Assembly: GCF_000241955.1 (NCBI RefSeq)
Contig: NC_016818.1
Span: 3,658,001-3,722,000, forward strand
Direction of reading: 5' to 3'
Origin: Rahnella aquatilis CIP 78.65 = ATCC 33071
GTDB lineage: Bacteria > Pseudomonadota > Gammaproteobacteria > Enterobacterales > Enterobacteriaceae
Length of the DNA stretch: 64,000 nucleotides
Below, one piece after another: positions 40,420 through 48,514 of this stretch (position 1 is the first letter of the stretch; each line of letters begins with the position of its first letter). The position numbers and the translations under genes are program-made. A model generated the notes under the pieces. The model searched no databases. It worked only from the letters and a program-made list of their open reading frames with translations, and had not been told where the DNA came from.

Positions 40420-41997
40420 TTATTTTTTGGCACTGAAAATCGAGGTGAAGAAGCTGTAAAGTGCATCACCGGCAATAAAGCCTGCCGCCAGCACTTCCAT
40501 TGGCGTACGCCCTTTTTCACCCCAGATTCGGATAATGATAATGCGCAGCACGATGCCGCAGACTACGGCCCATCCGGCCATCACGCTGTTGATCAGCAAA
40601 CCGGTCGCCAGCAGCACGCCAAGCTGGCGTTTCGGGCCGCCAATCAGCTGAATCAATGCGCCCGGAATCGCCCAGATCAGCAGGCTGTGCGCAATGCCCG
40701 GCTGGGCACCGGCCTGAATAGTTTTGGCATAAACCCGCGCGACCGGCGGTACTAAATCCTGGGCGAAGTAACCGTAATGGGCGTACCACACAACGGGAAT
40801 GGCGATGATAAATGCCAGCAATGCAGCGAATAACTGGATGCGGCGGCCATAGAGTTCAGCCTGCAAATCTTTGCCATAACCGCGCAAAATGAATCCGGCT
40901 TTCAGGTCAAAGCCCATATCGGCAAATGCCGGGCCGGTAGCCGCAGTAAAGCCGGTCAGTACGCACAACGCCAGTGGCGGGAAGCCGAGCAGAATGCCGA
41001 TAATTAAGGTAATCAGCGCCACGGCAAAGGCAGGGAACCAGCCGGAATGCATCGCGGCAATCCCGACAATCAGCTCATGGAAGAAAGCAGCAAAGGCAGC
41101 GTAAATCACGAACGCGATCAGCATGCCGACCGACATTTCACTGTACAGCCCGCCTGCCAGCGCCAGCAGTGCAGCAATAGCAATATAACCGAATGCGCCC
41201 AGACCGAGCGCTTTACGCACCTCTTTCGCCGGTTGGGTAAACGTGGCTTTGGCGTCGGCGTTTTTAGCGCGCACCACCTGAATCACCTGCAGCAACGACA
41301 CCAGCCCCGCGCCAACCATCATGCCGTGCGGAATATACAGCGCGTTAAGATCCAGCCCGGCGACCGGCTGCGCATAAGCGCGGATCAGCAAGCCGATACC
41401 AAACATACTGAGCGCCCAGATATTGCCGATAAATGCCGTACCGAAAGCCGCCATCGGGATTTTAAGCATCGCGCCCCCCAGCCCGACAACCACACCCGCG
41501 ACCAGCAGCCAGGCCTGACGGCCGCCGTTATCACCCGCTTTGATGGCTTCAGCCGCCGCAACACCCGGTGGCCAGGCATTGCTGGCAGGGAACACTTTGG
41601 TGTCGAACAGACGGTAAAGCAGATAGGCATCGAGCAACATCGCTGCGGCTACGCCGGTAAACATCGGCATGATCAGTTGCGGCTGCCCCATGACATAAGG
41701 GATAGCGATCGGCATCAGCAAACTGTTTGCCGCGCCAAAGGTCGCAGAAGAAATAACGGTTTGCGCCAGATTCTGCGTATGAACAGAACGGTAGCGGTGA
41801 AAAGCCTGCATCGGAATGCGCGCCAGTAGCATGGCAAACAGCGCGCCGATAATCGACGTATTTGGCGTAACGCCTAACGTGGTAATCAGTTGAACACCGA
41901 TGATTGCGCCTAAAACAGACAGCAAAATCATCACGATGAGCGTGCCAATATCCTTTAGCGGATTTTCCTTATTATGTTTTGCAGGTTGATCTGACAT
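40420..41997 (-). CDS. OPT-family oligopeptide or metal-chelate transporter
   Basis: 525 residues from ATG 41995-41997, with AGGGG before it; ten more codons upstream are in frame but less likely. About 14 hydrophobic segments. The ASNAWPPGVAAAEAIKAG block is the OPT signature, and MGFDLKAGFILRG-YGKDLQAE lies in a loop. OPT carriers move peptides, glutathione or nicotianamine/siderophore-like metal chelates with protons. The substrate here is unknown. It is followed after 132 bases by the DUF1177 gene and preceded by an IclR regulator on the same strand. Confidence 0.85.
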   Translation of the reverse strand: MSDQPAKHNKENPLKDIGTLIVMILLSVLGAIIGVQLITTLGVTPNTSIIGALFAMLLARIPMQAFHRYRSVHTQNLAQTVISSATFGAANSLLMPIAIPYVMGQPQLIMPMFTGVAAAMLLDAYLLYRLFDTKVFPASNAWPPGVAAAEAIKAGDNGGRQAWLLVAGVVVGLGGAMLKIPMAAFGTAFIGNIWALSMFGIGLLIRAYAQPVAGLDLNALYIPHGMMVGAGLVSLLQVIQVVRAKNADAKATFTQPAKEVRKALGLGAFGYIAIAALLALAGGLYSEMSVGMLIAFVIYAAFAAFFHELIVGIAAMHSGWFPAFAVALITLIIGILLGFPPLALCVLTGFTAATGPAFADMGFDLKAGFILRGYGKDLQAELYGRRIQLFAALLAFIIAIPVVWYAHYGYFAQDLVPPVARVYAKTIQAGAQPGIAHSLLIWAIPGALIQLIGGPKRQLGVLLATGLLINSVMAGWAVVCGIVLRIIIIRIWGEKGRTPMEVLAAGFIAGDALYSFFTSIFSAKK

Positions 41998-42070
41998 AAG
42001 GCCCCTGGTGTTGAGCAAGTATTTCACATAGCAAATAATCCGGGTCCGTTATAGGTCATTATCCTGACGG

Positions 42071-42853
42071 CTACATTGCCGTTTTAGATAAATGCCAATA
42101 CTCATCACCCAATTTTTCGGCGATTTGCCGGGTTACAGCAATCAGCCCTTCTTTTATGCCTTGCGGAATTTCTTTCCCCGGCGCGGGCGAAGGGAAAGAT
42201 AAACATAATCCGACGGTCTCATTACGGTGCTTATTAAAAATACTGGTGGCTAAGGTACTTATTCCCAATAACGTTTCGTTGCTGGCAAATGACACACCGT
42301 GCTGCCGGACTTCCGCCAGCCGGGATAACAGAATCTCCCTGCTTGCCGGCGAATTAGCAGAATTCACCTGATATTTGTCGCTGTAGCGTGCCAGAACTTC
42401 ATCATCGGTATATCGTGCCAAAATCGCGCGCCCGATGGCTGTTTCATGCGCGGGCAACAGGCTTCCGGCCGGAGTGACCACTTGCAGATACGTTCTGCCC
42501 GGAAACATGCGCATGACCATGATGTCGCGCCCTTCCAGCATGGAGATATAGCCGGTGCATTGCGTCAGCTGGCTGAGTTGCGCCATATAAGGCGACGCTA
42601 AATCGACCAGCGGAGCCGATAAATAATGGCTGGAAACAGCCAGTAATAATCGTCCGATTCGGTACAAACGGCTGTCAGGATCACGTTCGAGCAGCCCTTC
42701 TGTTTCCATCGTCATCAGCAAACGGGAAACCGTACTTTTCGGTAATTTTAAATCTTCGACCACATCACTGAATGACAAACCCGGATGTCCCTGCCGGACT
42801 CCTTGTTTTGAAAATAATTTCAGTACCGCAGCCGCATTTTCTAATGTGGTCAT
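42071..42853 (-). CDS. IclR-family transcriptional regulator
   Basis: A 260-residue protein. The N-terminal winged helix-turn-helix (about residues 20-60: SDVVEDLKLPKSTVSRLLMTMETEGLL) is followed by the IclR effector domain, with HETAIGRAILA and GVSFASNETLLGISTLATSIF. AAAGGAG lies before the ATG. It is the first gene of a same-strand group with the OPT transporter, DUF1177 and AroM, so it likely controls that group. A GGAAC/GTTCC palindrome lies just upstream. Confidence 0.9.
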   Translation of the reverse strand: MTTLENAAAVLKLFSKQGVRQGHPGLSFSDVVEDLKLPKSTVSRLLMTMETEGLLERDPDSRLYRIGRLLLAVSSHYLSAPLVDLASPYMAQLSQLTQCTGYISMLEGRDIMVMRMFPGRTYLQVVTPAGSLLPAHETAIGRAILARYTDDEVLARYSDKYQVNSANSPASREILLSRLAEVRQHGVSFASNETLLGISTLATSIFNKHRNETVGLCLSFPSPAPGKEIPQGIKEGLIAVTRQIAEKLGDEYWHLSKTAM

Positions 42854-42863
42854 AAAGGAGTGA

Positions 42864-42888
42864 GTTCCGGTATATGGAACAGGGTTCC
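42864..42888 (-). promoter_or_regulatory. Candidate IclR operator
   Basis: GTTCC, seven bases, GGAAC, three bases, GTTCC, 11 to 35 bases before the IclR start. The inner GGAAC-AGG-GTTCC dyad resembles the GGAA-N5-TTCC core of known IclR sites. Location and form suggest self-control. Confidence 0.55.
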
Positions 42889-43073
42889 TGTTAAGTTAAA
42901 TAAAAAGTAAAGCTGATACGTGTCAGCGTCAAGTCGTTTATTTTTCATGCAGAACACATAAGGAAAATTAATATGCTTAAAGAAATTCTTAAAGCCATTA
43001 TATTGAGGGGCAGGGAAATTGAATGCCGGATATTAATGAGGTGAAGCACGTAAAACACAGCAGATTATCGTGA
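42889..43073. other. Non-coding spacer upstream of the iclR gene
   Basis: AT-rich stretch with a short TGATACGTGTCA-like dyad near 42913. No gene can be supported and no further motif was recognised. It is followed by the small membrane peptide gene. Confidence 0.5.
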
Positions 43074-43193
43074 TTAAATATTACGCAAAATATAAAGGGC
43101 GATGCAGGTTTCGACGAGAATAATGGTGACTGACCAGATAGCCGGCATCGCTTTGGCGTGCTGACTGAAGAACGACTTCAGGGCTTTCATCAT
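43074..43193 (-). CDS. Putative small membrane peptide, 39 residues
   Basis: An ATG-ATG start with CGGA five bases ahead opens a 39-codon frame ending in TAA. The peptide has a basic amphipathic start (MMKALKSFFSQHAKAMP) and one hydrophobic segment (AIWSVTIILVETCIALYIL) ending in RNI, as in bacterial small membrane proteins with cytoplasmic N-terminus. It is too short for usual gene calling and I recognise no named family. A perfect dyad lies at 43256-43274 upstream. Codon use is like the neighbours. It might also be a chance frame. Confidence 0.5.
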   Translation of the reverse strand: MMKALKSFFSQHAKAMPAIWSVTIILVETCIALYILRNI

Positions 43194-43255
43194 GGGTTCC
43201 GTTGAAAAGCGTTAATGTAATCACATAAGTTATTATTTTACCCCCACATATACAC

Positions 43256-43274
43256 CAGTACAATACTTGTACTG
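43256..43274. promoter_or_regulatory. Perfect dyad upstream of the small membrane peptide
   Basis: CAGTACAA-TAC-TTGTACTG, 8-bp arms, 63 to 81 bases before the peptide start. Its form is that of a dimer operator. The binding protein is unknown. Confidence 0.5.
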
Positions 43275-43353
43275 ACGTGATCCCCGTCACATGAAGTGGC
43301 CCATTTTGTTTACACCGTTCTCTCATGCGGCTTTGAGTCACAACGTACAGGCA

Positions 43354-43382
43354 TAAAAAAACGAGCCACCCGGGCTCGTTTT
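43354..43382 (-). terminator. Terminator of aroL
   Basis: Seven-bp stem (43361-43367 with 43373-43379) and seven T on the minus strand, 18 bases past the aroL stop. Confidence 0.85.
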
Positions 43383-43399
43383 GTCAGACGAAGAGGAAT

Positions 43400-43924
43400 T
43401 CAGCGCACCATTGGCAGCGCCAGCGCGTCCATAATCAGGTTCACGACAGTCTGCGGCTCCTGCGTTCCGTCAACAACATGATGGGCGGCCTCCTGATAAA
43501 GCGCCTCGCGCTCATTCAGTACTTCCATCATTTCTTCAGTAATCGGTTTGCCCGTCAATGTCGGGCGCTGATCTTCCAGCGGCGTATCTTCCAGACGATT
43601 TGCCAGGGTTGATGCCGGGGAACGCAGATAAATGACAGTACCGTTTTCACACATAAAGTCGCGATTTTCCTGGGACAACACCACGCCGCCACCTGTGGCA
43701 ACTACGGTCAGTGGCGAGCAGATGGCTTTGAGTGTCTCAGTTTCACGGCGGCGAAAGCCTTCCCAGCCTTCGCGCTCAACAATATCTGCCACGCTGAGGC
43801 CAGAAGTGCACAGCAACGCCAGATCGGTATCGACAAATTTGTAGCCCAGCGTTTTAGCCAGAGCACTGCCCACCGTCGTTTTACCTGCACCGCGCGCGCC
43901 GACCATGAAAATGGTTTGTGTCAT
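43400..43924 (-). CDS. aroL: Shikimate kinase II
   Basis: A 174-residue P-loop kinase, as in E. coli. Walker [12 protein letters not shown] at residues 8-18, shikimate-binding [17 protein letters not shown], the [12 protein letters not shown] block and ATGGGVVL are present. It phosphorylates shikimate at O3 on the way to chorismate. E. coli aroL is next to yaiA and aroM; here the yaiA gene is absent and a transporter operon separates aroL from aroM. TyrR and TrpR control it in E. coli; a weak TrpR-like site lies at 44015-44034. Confidence 0.96.
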   Translation of the reverse strand: MTQTIFMVGARGAGKTTVGSALAKTLGYKFVDTDLALLCTSGLSVADIVEREGWEGFRRRETETLKAICSPLTVVATGGGVVLSQENRDFMCENGTVIYLRSPASTLANRLEDTPLEDQRPTLTGKPITEEMMEVLNEREALYQEAAHHVVDGTQEPQTVVNLIMDALALPMVR

Positions 43925-44014
43925 TACCGCTATCCTTTATTCCCCGGGAGCCGTTAGCCCGCCTGATGAAAATCCATCATCAATATGAAGTGTGTGTGTC
44001 AAAAATGGGTCATT

Positions 44015-44034
44015 GTACTGGTCTGCCGGTGTAC
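44015..44034 (-). promoter_or_regulatory. Weak TrpR-like site upstream of aroL
   Basis: GTACTGGTCTGCCGGTGTAC, with GTAC at both ends and GGT inside, about 90 bases before aroL. It matches about 10 of 18 positions of the trp operator. In E. coli aroL has such a site. Low confidence. Confidence 0.3.
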
Positions 44035-44049
44035 TCGCCAAATAGTACA

Positions 44050-44095
44050 ACAAAAAAGCCTCACTGGCAGATTTTTGTCACCTGCCGGTGAAGCT
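44050..44095 (-). terminator. Terminator of the methyltransferase gene
   Basis: Arms 44058-44070 and 44082-44094 (13 bases, two mismatches) with a T run on the minus strand, about 105 bases past the stop codon. Confidence 0.7.
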
Positions 44096-44199
44096 TCTGT
44101 AGCGTTTTATTTACGCCATTAAGGGCATCATACTTAAAAATCCTTGCTGCGCAATGGCCTGCAATAAGCTTTGCGAGCCCTATCCGCTAAGTGACTGTA

Positions 44200-44778
44200 T
44201 CAGCGAGGTTTACAGATATACACCAGGGCGGGCGGAAAATTCTTCACCACGCGGATTTTTTTCCAGGTGAAATAGCGTGATAACAACTTCTCTGACAGCT
44301 GGCTGTACTGGAATAAAACCAGCACGCCGTCTTTTTCTTTCAGCTGTTGCCGTGTGGACTGCAAAATCCGGATGCTGGTACGCAGAGGCATCGACAACAG
44401 CGGCAGACAGGAAAACACAGCGTCATACTGCGTGCTCATATGCTCGGCAGAATGCGCCATCACCTGCAAACGGCTATCTTTCATCTGATTAAGCTTACGC
44501 ACAAACGCGGGCTGGATTTCAAAAGCCTCAAGCCTGGCATCTGCCCGCATCCGGCTCAGAATGCGGCGTGTCAGAACGCCGTCTGCCGCGCCCAGCTCGG
44601 CGATATCCAGCGATGTCGTCCAGTCAATCTGGCTGAGCATTGCATGGCACAACCACGGCGATGAGGGCATAAGCGTGCCCATGGTGCGTGGTGAAGTAAT
44701 AAAATTCTGCAAATAAAAAAACTGATTCTGAATCGAAATCCCGGTGTTCTTAATCGTCATTTTTGCGGCATTCAACAT
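44200..44778 (-). CDS. Class I SAM-dependent methyltransferase (COG3963-like)
   Basis: A 192-residue protein starting with the FFYLQNFITSPRTMGTLMPSS block of the phospholipid N-methyltransferase-like group (COG3963). The SAM-binding motif is ELGAADGVLTRRIL, with FEIQP for motif II and AVFSCLPLLSM for motif IV. The C-terminal LFQYS-LSEKLL and WKKIRVVKNFPPALVYICKPR resemble the same group. Substrate unknown: a phospholipid headgroup or an rRNA-like target are the options. No membrane segment. It stands alone, with its own upstream region and terminator. Confidence 0.7.
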   Translation of the reverse strand: MLNAAKMTIKNTGISIQNQFFYLQNFITSPRTMGTLMPSSPWLCHAMLSQIDWTTSLDIAELGAADGVLTRRILSRMRADARLEAFEIQPAFVRKLNQMKDSRLQVMAHSAEHMSTQYDAVFSCLPLLSMPLRTSIRILQSTRQQLKEKDGVLVLFQYSQLSEKLLSRYFTWKKIRVVKNFPPALVYICKPR

Positions 44779-44931
44779 TCAAACGTCCTCCTGAGGATAT
44801 AGACCCTTATATCACTTTTAAATTCTTAAGAAATGATTATTAAGGGAAAAAATCGGCAGAAAGATTCATATGAAATAAATCCCATGAGATGATTCTCAAA
44901 ATAAATATTATTAGCGAAAGAGTAAAAGGAA

Positions 44932-44965
44932 TAAAAAGGCCAATGTCAGCTGACATTGGCCTTCT
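44932..44965. terminator. Palindromic terminator after the DUF1471 gene
   Basis: 28-bp perfect palindrome without spacer (44936-44963) with an A run on one side, which gives a T run on the minus strand. It lies 70 bases past the DUF1471 stop. Confidence 0.8.
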
Positions 44966-45035
44966 CAACTCCTCTAACGCCACTGAGGCGAATAAGAATC
45001 AGACGAATCAAACTTTCCGTTTAAATATCTGTTTC

Positions 45036-45311
45036 TTATTTATACAACTCAACGCTGGCACGGGTCAGACTTGAATCCCCCGGGGTGTCTGCCCCGATCA
45101 CACGGTAATGGCTCGCACCTTTGTCGGTGGCAATCTGGTTAAGCTGGTCGTGCAGGCTGCCCGGCACGGTACTGGACGCACTGACCGACACCGTGCCCAG
45201 TGACTGGTAGTTACCGCTTTGCGCCTGCATTTCAGAGATAGGCGTTGCAGCCAGGGCTGAGAATGAAGCAACGGTAATAGCAACAGCTGTGATTGCAGGT
45301 AACAGTTTCAT
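45036..45311 (-). CDS. DUF1471 (YhcN/BhsA-like) small periplasmic protein
   Basis: 91 residues from ATG 45309-45311; an upstream GTG lacks spacing from the AAAGG site. A Sec signal peptide (MKLLPAITAVAITVASFSALAA) is followed by the DUF1471 domain: a small alpha/beta fold with LGTVSVSASS, LHDQLNQIATDKGASHYRVIGADTP and SSLTRASVELYK. The family (BhsA, McbA, YdgH, YhcN) is often induced by acid, peroxide, copper or biofilm conditions. Which member this is cannot be told. A palindromic terminator follows. Confidence 0.88.
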   Translation of the reverse strand: MKLLPAITAVAITVASFSALAATPISEMQAQSGNYQSLGTVSVSASSTVPGSLHDQLNQIATDKGASHYRVIGADTPGDSSLTRASVELYK

Positions 45312-45699
45312 ATTACGCACCTTTCTTTCGTTAGTTTCGTTAATTAATGGAGCGGAAGCAATCCGTTGAATTAATTATCTGCGAAGCAATGAAAGCGGAC
45401 GTAATCGAATGTAAAGAATTTCAACCATTGTGGTAAAAATAAGGAGGCAATGAAAATAAACATTTCAGATAGCGTAAACGATGGAGAATTAACGATATTT
45501 AATGGAGAAAGTATGAAGAGTTTTCAAAGTTATTTATAACCCGGACAACATTCGCACAAATCGACGCTGGCATGCAATCACTGTTATGATTATTTTGTAT
45601 GAATTTTCTGTGGCTGTGATCGCCTGCACTGTCAGGGCTACAGAGTTCGGGTTCCCGCGTGCGCGGAGAACATTGGCATAATGATAAAAGGGAGTATTT
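45312..45699. other. Spacer upstream of the DUF1471 gene and yedI
   Basis: AT-rich 388-base divergent promoter region. It holds a possible 29-codon frame at 45450-45539 with an AAGGAGG site but only two bases of spacing, and a GTTC-CGCG hairpin at 45651-45671. No other gene is seen. Confidence 0.6.
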
Positions 45700-46620
45700 A
45701 TGGCGGGTGGTAGTCTTCTGGCCTTAATCGATGACATCGCATCGATTCTTGATGATGTGGCGGCAATGAGTAAAGTCGCTGCGAAAAAAACAGCCAGCGT
45801 GCTGGGCGATGATCTGGCGCTGAATGCACAACAGGTTACGGGAGTGAAAGCCGATCGCGAATTGCCGATCGTCTGGGCGGTCGCCAAAGGCTCAATGATC
45901 AACAAAGCCATTCTGGTTCCGCTGGCTTTACTGATCAGTGCGTTTATCCCCTGGGCCGTCACCCCGTTGCTGATGATTGGCGGTGCGTATCTGTGTTACG
46001 AGGGTTTCGAAAAAATCGCCCATAAACTCATGCCGGGCGAGCATCATGAAGAAGAAAAACCGGCAGCCACCGAAATAAAAACAGAAGCAGATGCCAAAAA
46101 TCACGAAAAAGATAAGATCAAAGGCGCGGTGCGCACCGACTTTATTCTTTCGGCTGAAATCATTGTGATCTCGCTCGGTATTGTCTCATCAGCGCCCTTC
46201 CTTAATCAGGTCACCGTAATGGTGCTGATTGCGGTGGCAATGACTGTCGGTGTTTACGGGCTGGTGGGCGCGATTGTCAAAATTGACGACGCCGGTTTGT
46301 ACCTGAGCAAACTAAACGGTGAAAGCAGCATCATGAACGGTGTACGCGCCTTTGGCCGCGGCATCGTGAATCTCGCCCCCTGGCTGATGAAAGCCCTGTC
46401 GGTTGTGGGGACTGTGGCGATGTTCCTGGTCGGTGGCAGCATTATCAGCCACGGTCTGCCGTTTATGCACAGCCTGATTGAGCCCCTGATGCACGGGCAC
46501 CAAAGCTGGGTGAATACGCTGATTACCGGTGCCACTGATTTAGTCGTCGGTCTGGTGGTAGGTGCCGCCGTGCTGGTGCTGGCAATGATTGGAAAGAAAG
46601 TATTGGGCAAGAAACAATAA
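45700..46620 (+). CDS. yedI: DUF808 inner membrane protein YedI
   Basis: A 306-residue protein, like E. coli YedI (305). The N-terminal [31 protein letters not shown] is the DUF808 start. About seven hydrophobic segments and a charged His/Glu/Lys-rich loop ([15 protein letters not shown]) near residues 105-135. The function is unknown. GGGAG lies before the ATG. It is convergent with the YafE-like gene. Confidence 0.9.
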   Translation: MAGGSLLALIDDIASILDDVAAMSKVAAKKTASVLGDDLALNAQQVTGVKADRELPIVWAVAKGSMINKAILVPLALLISAFIPWAVTPLLMIGGAYLCYEGFEKIAHKLMPGEHHEEEKPAATEIKTEADAKNHEKDKIKGAVRTDFILSAEIIVISLGIVSSAPFLNQVTVMVLIAVAMTVGVYGLVGAIVKIDDAGLYLSKLNGESSIMNGVRAFGRGIVNLAPWLMKALSVVGTVAMFLVGGSIISHGLPFMHSLIEPLMHGHQSWVNTLITGATDLVVGLVVGAAVLVLAMIGKKVLGKKQ

Positions 46621-46631
46621 AGCCGAAACTC

Positions 46632-46659
46632 TGCGCCCTTCCTGCGGGGGAAGGGCGCA
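46632..46659. terminator. Hairpin between yedI and the YafE-like gene
   Basis: Eleven-bp perfect stem (46632-46642 with 46649-46659), 6-base loop, 11 bases past the yedI stop. It lacks a clear T run; it probably ends both convergent transcripts. Confidence 0.55.
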
Positions 46660-46676
46660 ACTTACTGCTTTTGTCT

Positions 46677-47447
46677 TCAGTTTTTCCTGGCCACCAGCAT
46701 CATGATATCGCTGGTGAACGTACCGTCAGGCTGGATCTCAAAATGTTTTACCACCTCATCCGACATCTTTTTTTGCAGCTCGCGGATAGCGACGGCGAAA
46801 TGTTCCGGTGTGCGCATGCGGGCGATCCAACTGGTGAACTCCAGCGGCAGACGGTCAGTCGTCACTTCACAGGCAATCAGCCCGGCTTCAGCCGCCATGT
46901 TCAACCATTCTCCTGGTGAATAGTTGCAAACATGCGAGGTGTCGCGCAGCACTTCGACGGTTTGCAGATAAATATTCAGCAACGGATGCCCCGGCGAAAC
47001 CACATCCATCATGATAAATTTACCGCCCGGCTTCAGCACACGCGCCACTTCACGCAGCGCCTGTCCGACATCATGCCAGTGATGTGCGGAATAGCGGCTG
47101 ATAATCACATCCGCGCTGTGGTCGTCGAACGGCAGCGATTCCGCCACGCCCTGTTGCACGGTGATATTCGTCAGTTGCTTATCCCGGGCAGCCTGCGTGA
47201 CCACGTCCAGCATCTGCGCCGACAAATCATAGGCAATGACATTTTTAACCACACCTGCTGCGACAAAACTGGCGTGCCCCGCGCCACAACCCAGATCAAT
47301 CACCTGCGCATGCGGAAAGGGTGCCAGCAGCGTCGCCAGACGTTGTAAATCCGCCCCCTGCGAGTGCACGGCGCTGGTCAGATAATCCTGCGCCTGTGAA
47401 CCAAACTGCTTATCGACCGCCTGACTGTGGGTATTTTTTGTGTTCAT
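46677..47447 (-). CDS. yafE: SAM-dependent methyltransferase, YafE-like
   Basis: 256 residues from ATG 47445-47447, with AGGAG five bases before it. A UbiE/COQ5-type class I methyltransferase with VDKQFGSQAQDYL, the SAM motif VIDLGCGAGHASFVAAG, AYDLSAQMLDVV, ISRYSAHHWHDVGQALREVARVLKPGG. It is close to E. coli YafE, whose substrate is unknown. It is divergent from an Xre-type regulator gene, which probably controls it. Confidence 0.88.
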   Translation of the reverse strand: MNTKNTHSQAVDKQFGSQAQDYLTSAVHSQGADLQRLATLLAPFPHAQVIDLGCGAGHASFVAAGVVKNVIAYDLSAQMLDVVTQAARDKQLTNITVQQGVAESLPFDDHSADVIISRYSAHHWHDVGQALREVARVLKPGGKFIMMDVVSPGHPLLNIYLQTVEVLRDTSHVCNYSPGEWLNMAAEAGLIACEVTTDRLPLEFTSWIARMRTPEHFAVAIRELQKKMSDEVVKHFEIQPDGTFTSDIMMLVARKN

Positions 47448-47521
47448 CATTGCTCCTGTCTGTCTTGTTTTTGTAATGAGAATGCGGGTTTCAAATGACC
47501 TCAAAATCACTATAGGCATTG

Positions 47522-47537
47522 TTGTATACGGGTACAA
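47522..47537. promoter_or_regulatory. Candidate operator between yafE-like and the regulator gene
   Basis: TTGTA-TACGGG-TACAA, an inverted repeat with 5-bp arms, in the 138-base divergent region. Regulators of this MmyB-like group often bind next to their own gene. Confidence 0.45.
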
Positions 47538-47585
47538 TATGAGCATTTATACTGGTATCAATTACACCCTGTTTAAGTGAATGTG

Positions 47586-48377
47586 ATGATTGATAACGCA
47601 GAATCGCTCAGCGGACCGAAAGCGCTGGGCATGTTTTTACGTACTCACCGCGAACGTGTCACGCCTGAAATGGTCGGGCTTCCCGGTTCTTCACGCCGCA
47701 GAACCAGCGGTTTGCGCCGTGAAGAACTGGCACAAATCAGCGGGATCAGCGCAACGTGGTATACGTGGATTGAGCAGGGCCGTGATGTATCCATTTCCGC
47801 CGCCACGCTCGACAGCCTGGCAAAAGCGTTACGGCTGGAGCCCGCCGCGCGCGAGTATTTATTCAGTTTAGCCTCGGTTAAAGATCCGCAGGCGTTGCCC
47901 TCCTCCGGCGCGCCGGACGACAGCCTGAAAGATTGCGTGAATCAGCTGACCTGCCCCGGCTATCTGCTCGACAGTGGCTGGAATGTGCTGGCGTGGAATC
48001 CGCAAGCCGGGGCGTTGTTCAGTGGCTGGCTGGGCGTGGATGAACATCCTAATCTGCTGGATTTTATGTTCCTGCATCCGCTGGCCCGCGAACTGGTCAC
48101 CAACTGGCCGGAACGCGCTAAACGCGTGGTGGCGGAGTTTCGTGCTGAGACCAGTCATTACGCCCATTCTGAAGCGGTCCGCCAGTCGGTGATAAACCTG
48201 CGGGAGCGCAGCCACGAATTCAATCAGTGGTGGTCGCAGCAGGAAGTGCTGGCGCGCGAAGGGGGTGAACGGCGTTTCCATCATCCGCTTCAGGGCGAAA
48301 TCTGTTACCGGCAGCAGACATTTTTTCCTGCCGGATATGCAGAATGTAAACTGGTGATCCTGGTACCGGAAACGTAA
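47586..48377 (+). CDS. Xre-type transcriptional regulator with MmyB-like domain
   Basis: 263 residues from ATG 47586; a GTG three codons earlier is possible. The N-terminal helix-turn-helix is at about 10-70 (RTSGLRREELAQISGISATWYTWIEQGRDVSIS). The C-terminal MmyB-like ligand-binding domain has GYLLDSGWNVLAWNPQAGALF, HPLARELVTNWPERAKRVVAEFRAET and the usual FFPAGYA tail. Members often repress a neighbouring short-chain dehydrogenase or methyltransferase gene. Divergent from the yafE-like gene. Confidence 0.88.
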   Translation: MIDNAESLSGPKALGMFLRTHRERVTPEMVGLPGSSRRRTSGLRREELAQISGISATWYTWIEQGRDVSISAATLDSLAKALRLEPAAREYLFSLASVKDPQALPSSGAPDDSLKDCVNQLTCPGYLLDSGWNVLAWNPQAGALFSGWLGVDEHPNLLDFMFLHPLARELVTNWPERAKRVVAEFRAETSHYAHSEAVRQSVINLRERSHEFNQWWSQQEVLAREGGERRFHHPLQGEICYRQQTFFPAGYAECKLVILVPET

Positions 48378-48514
48378 AAACCGCTAGCGGGCAGTCTGCT
48401 GTTTTTTCTCGTTTAATGGGCGTTCTCACCAATTGACATACAGATGCCGGATATGTGAGGCTGACTTTTTCGGTTTGCTAAATAATTGGTTTCCTCCATG
48501 ACAGGATAACGCTC

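Noticed and set aside
44832..44915. Fur-box-like AT-rich patches (ATGATTATT, TGAGATGATTCTCA) before the methyltransferase gene
   Set aside because: Neither reaches the 19-bp Fur consensus with enough matches, and neighbours have no iron role.
45651..45671. GTTCCCGCG...CGCGG-GAAC hairpin resembling a type I-E CRISPR repeat
   Set aside because: Only one copy, shorter than a repeat, no spacers and no cas genes in the window; treated as a plain hairpin.
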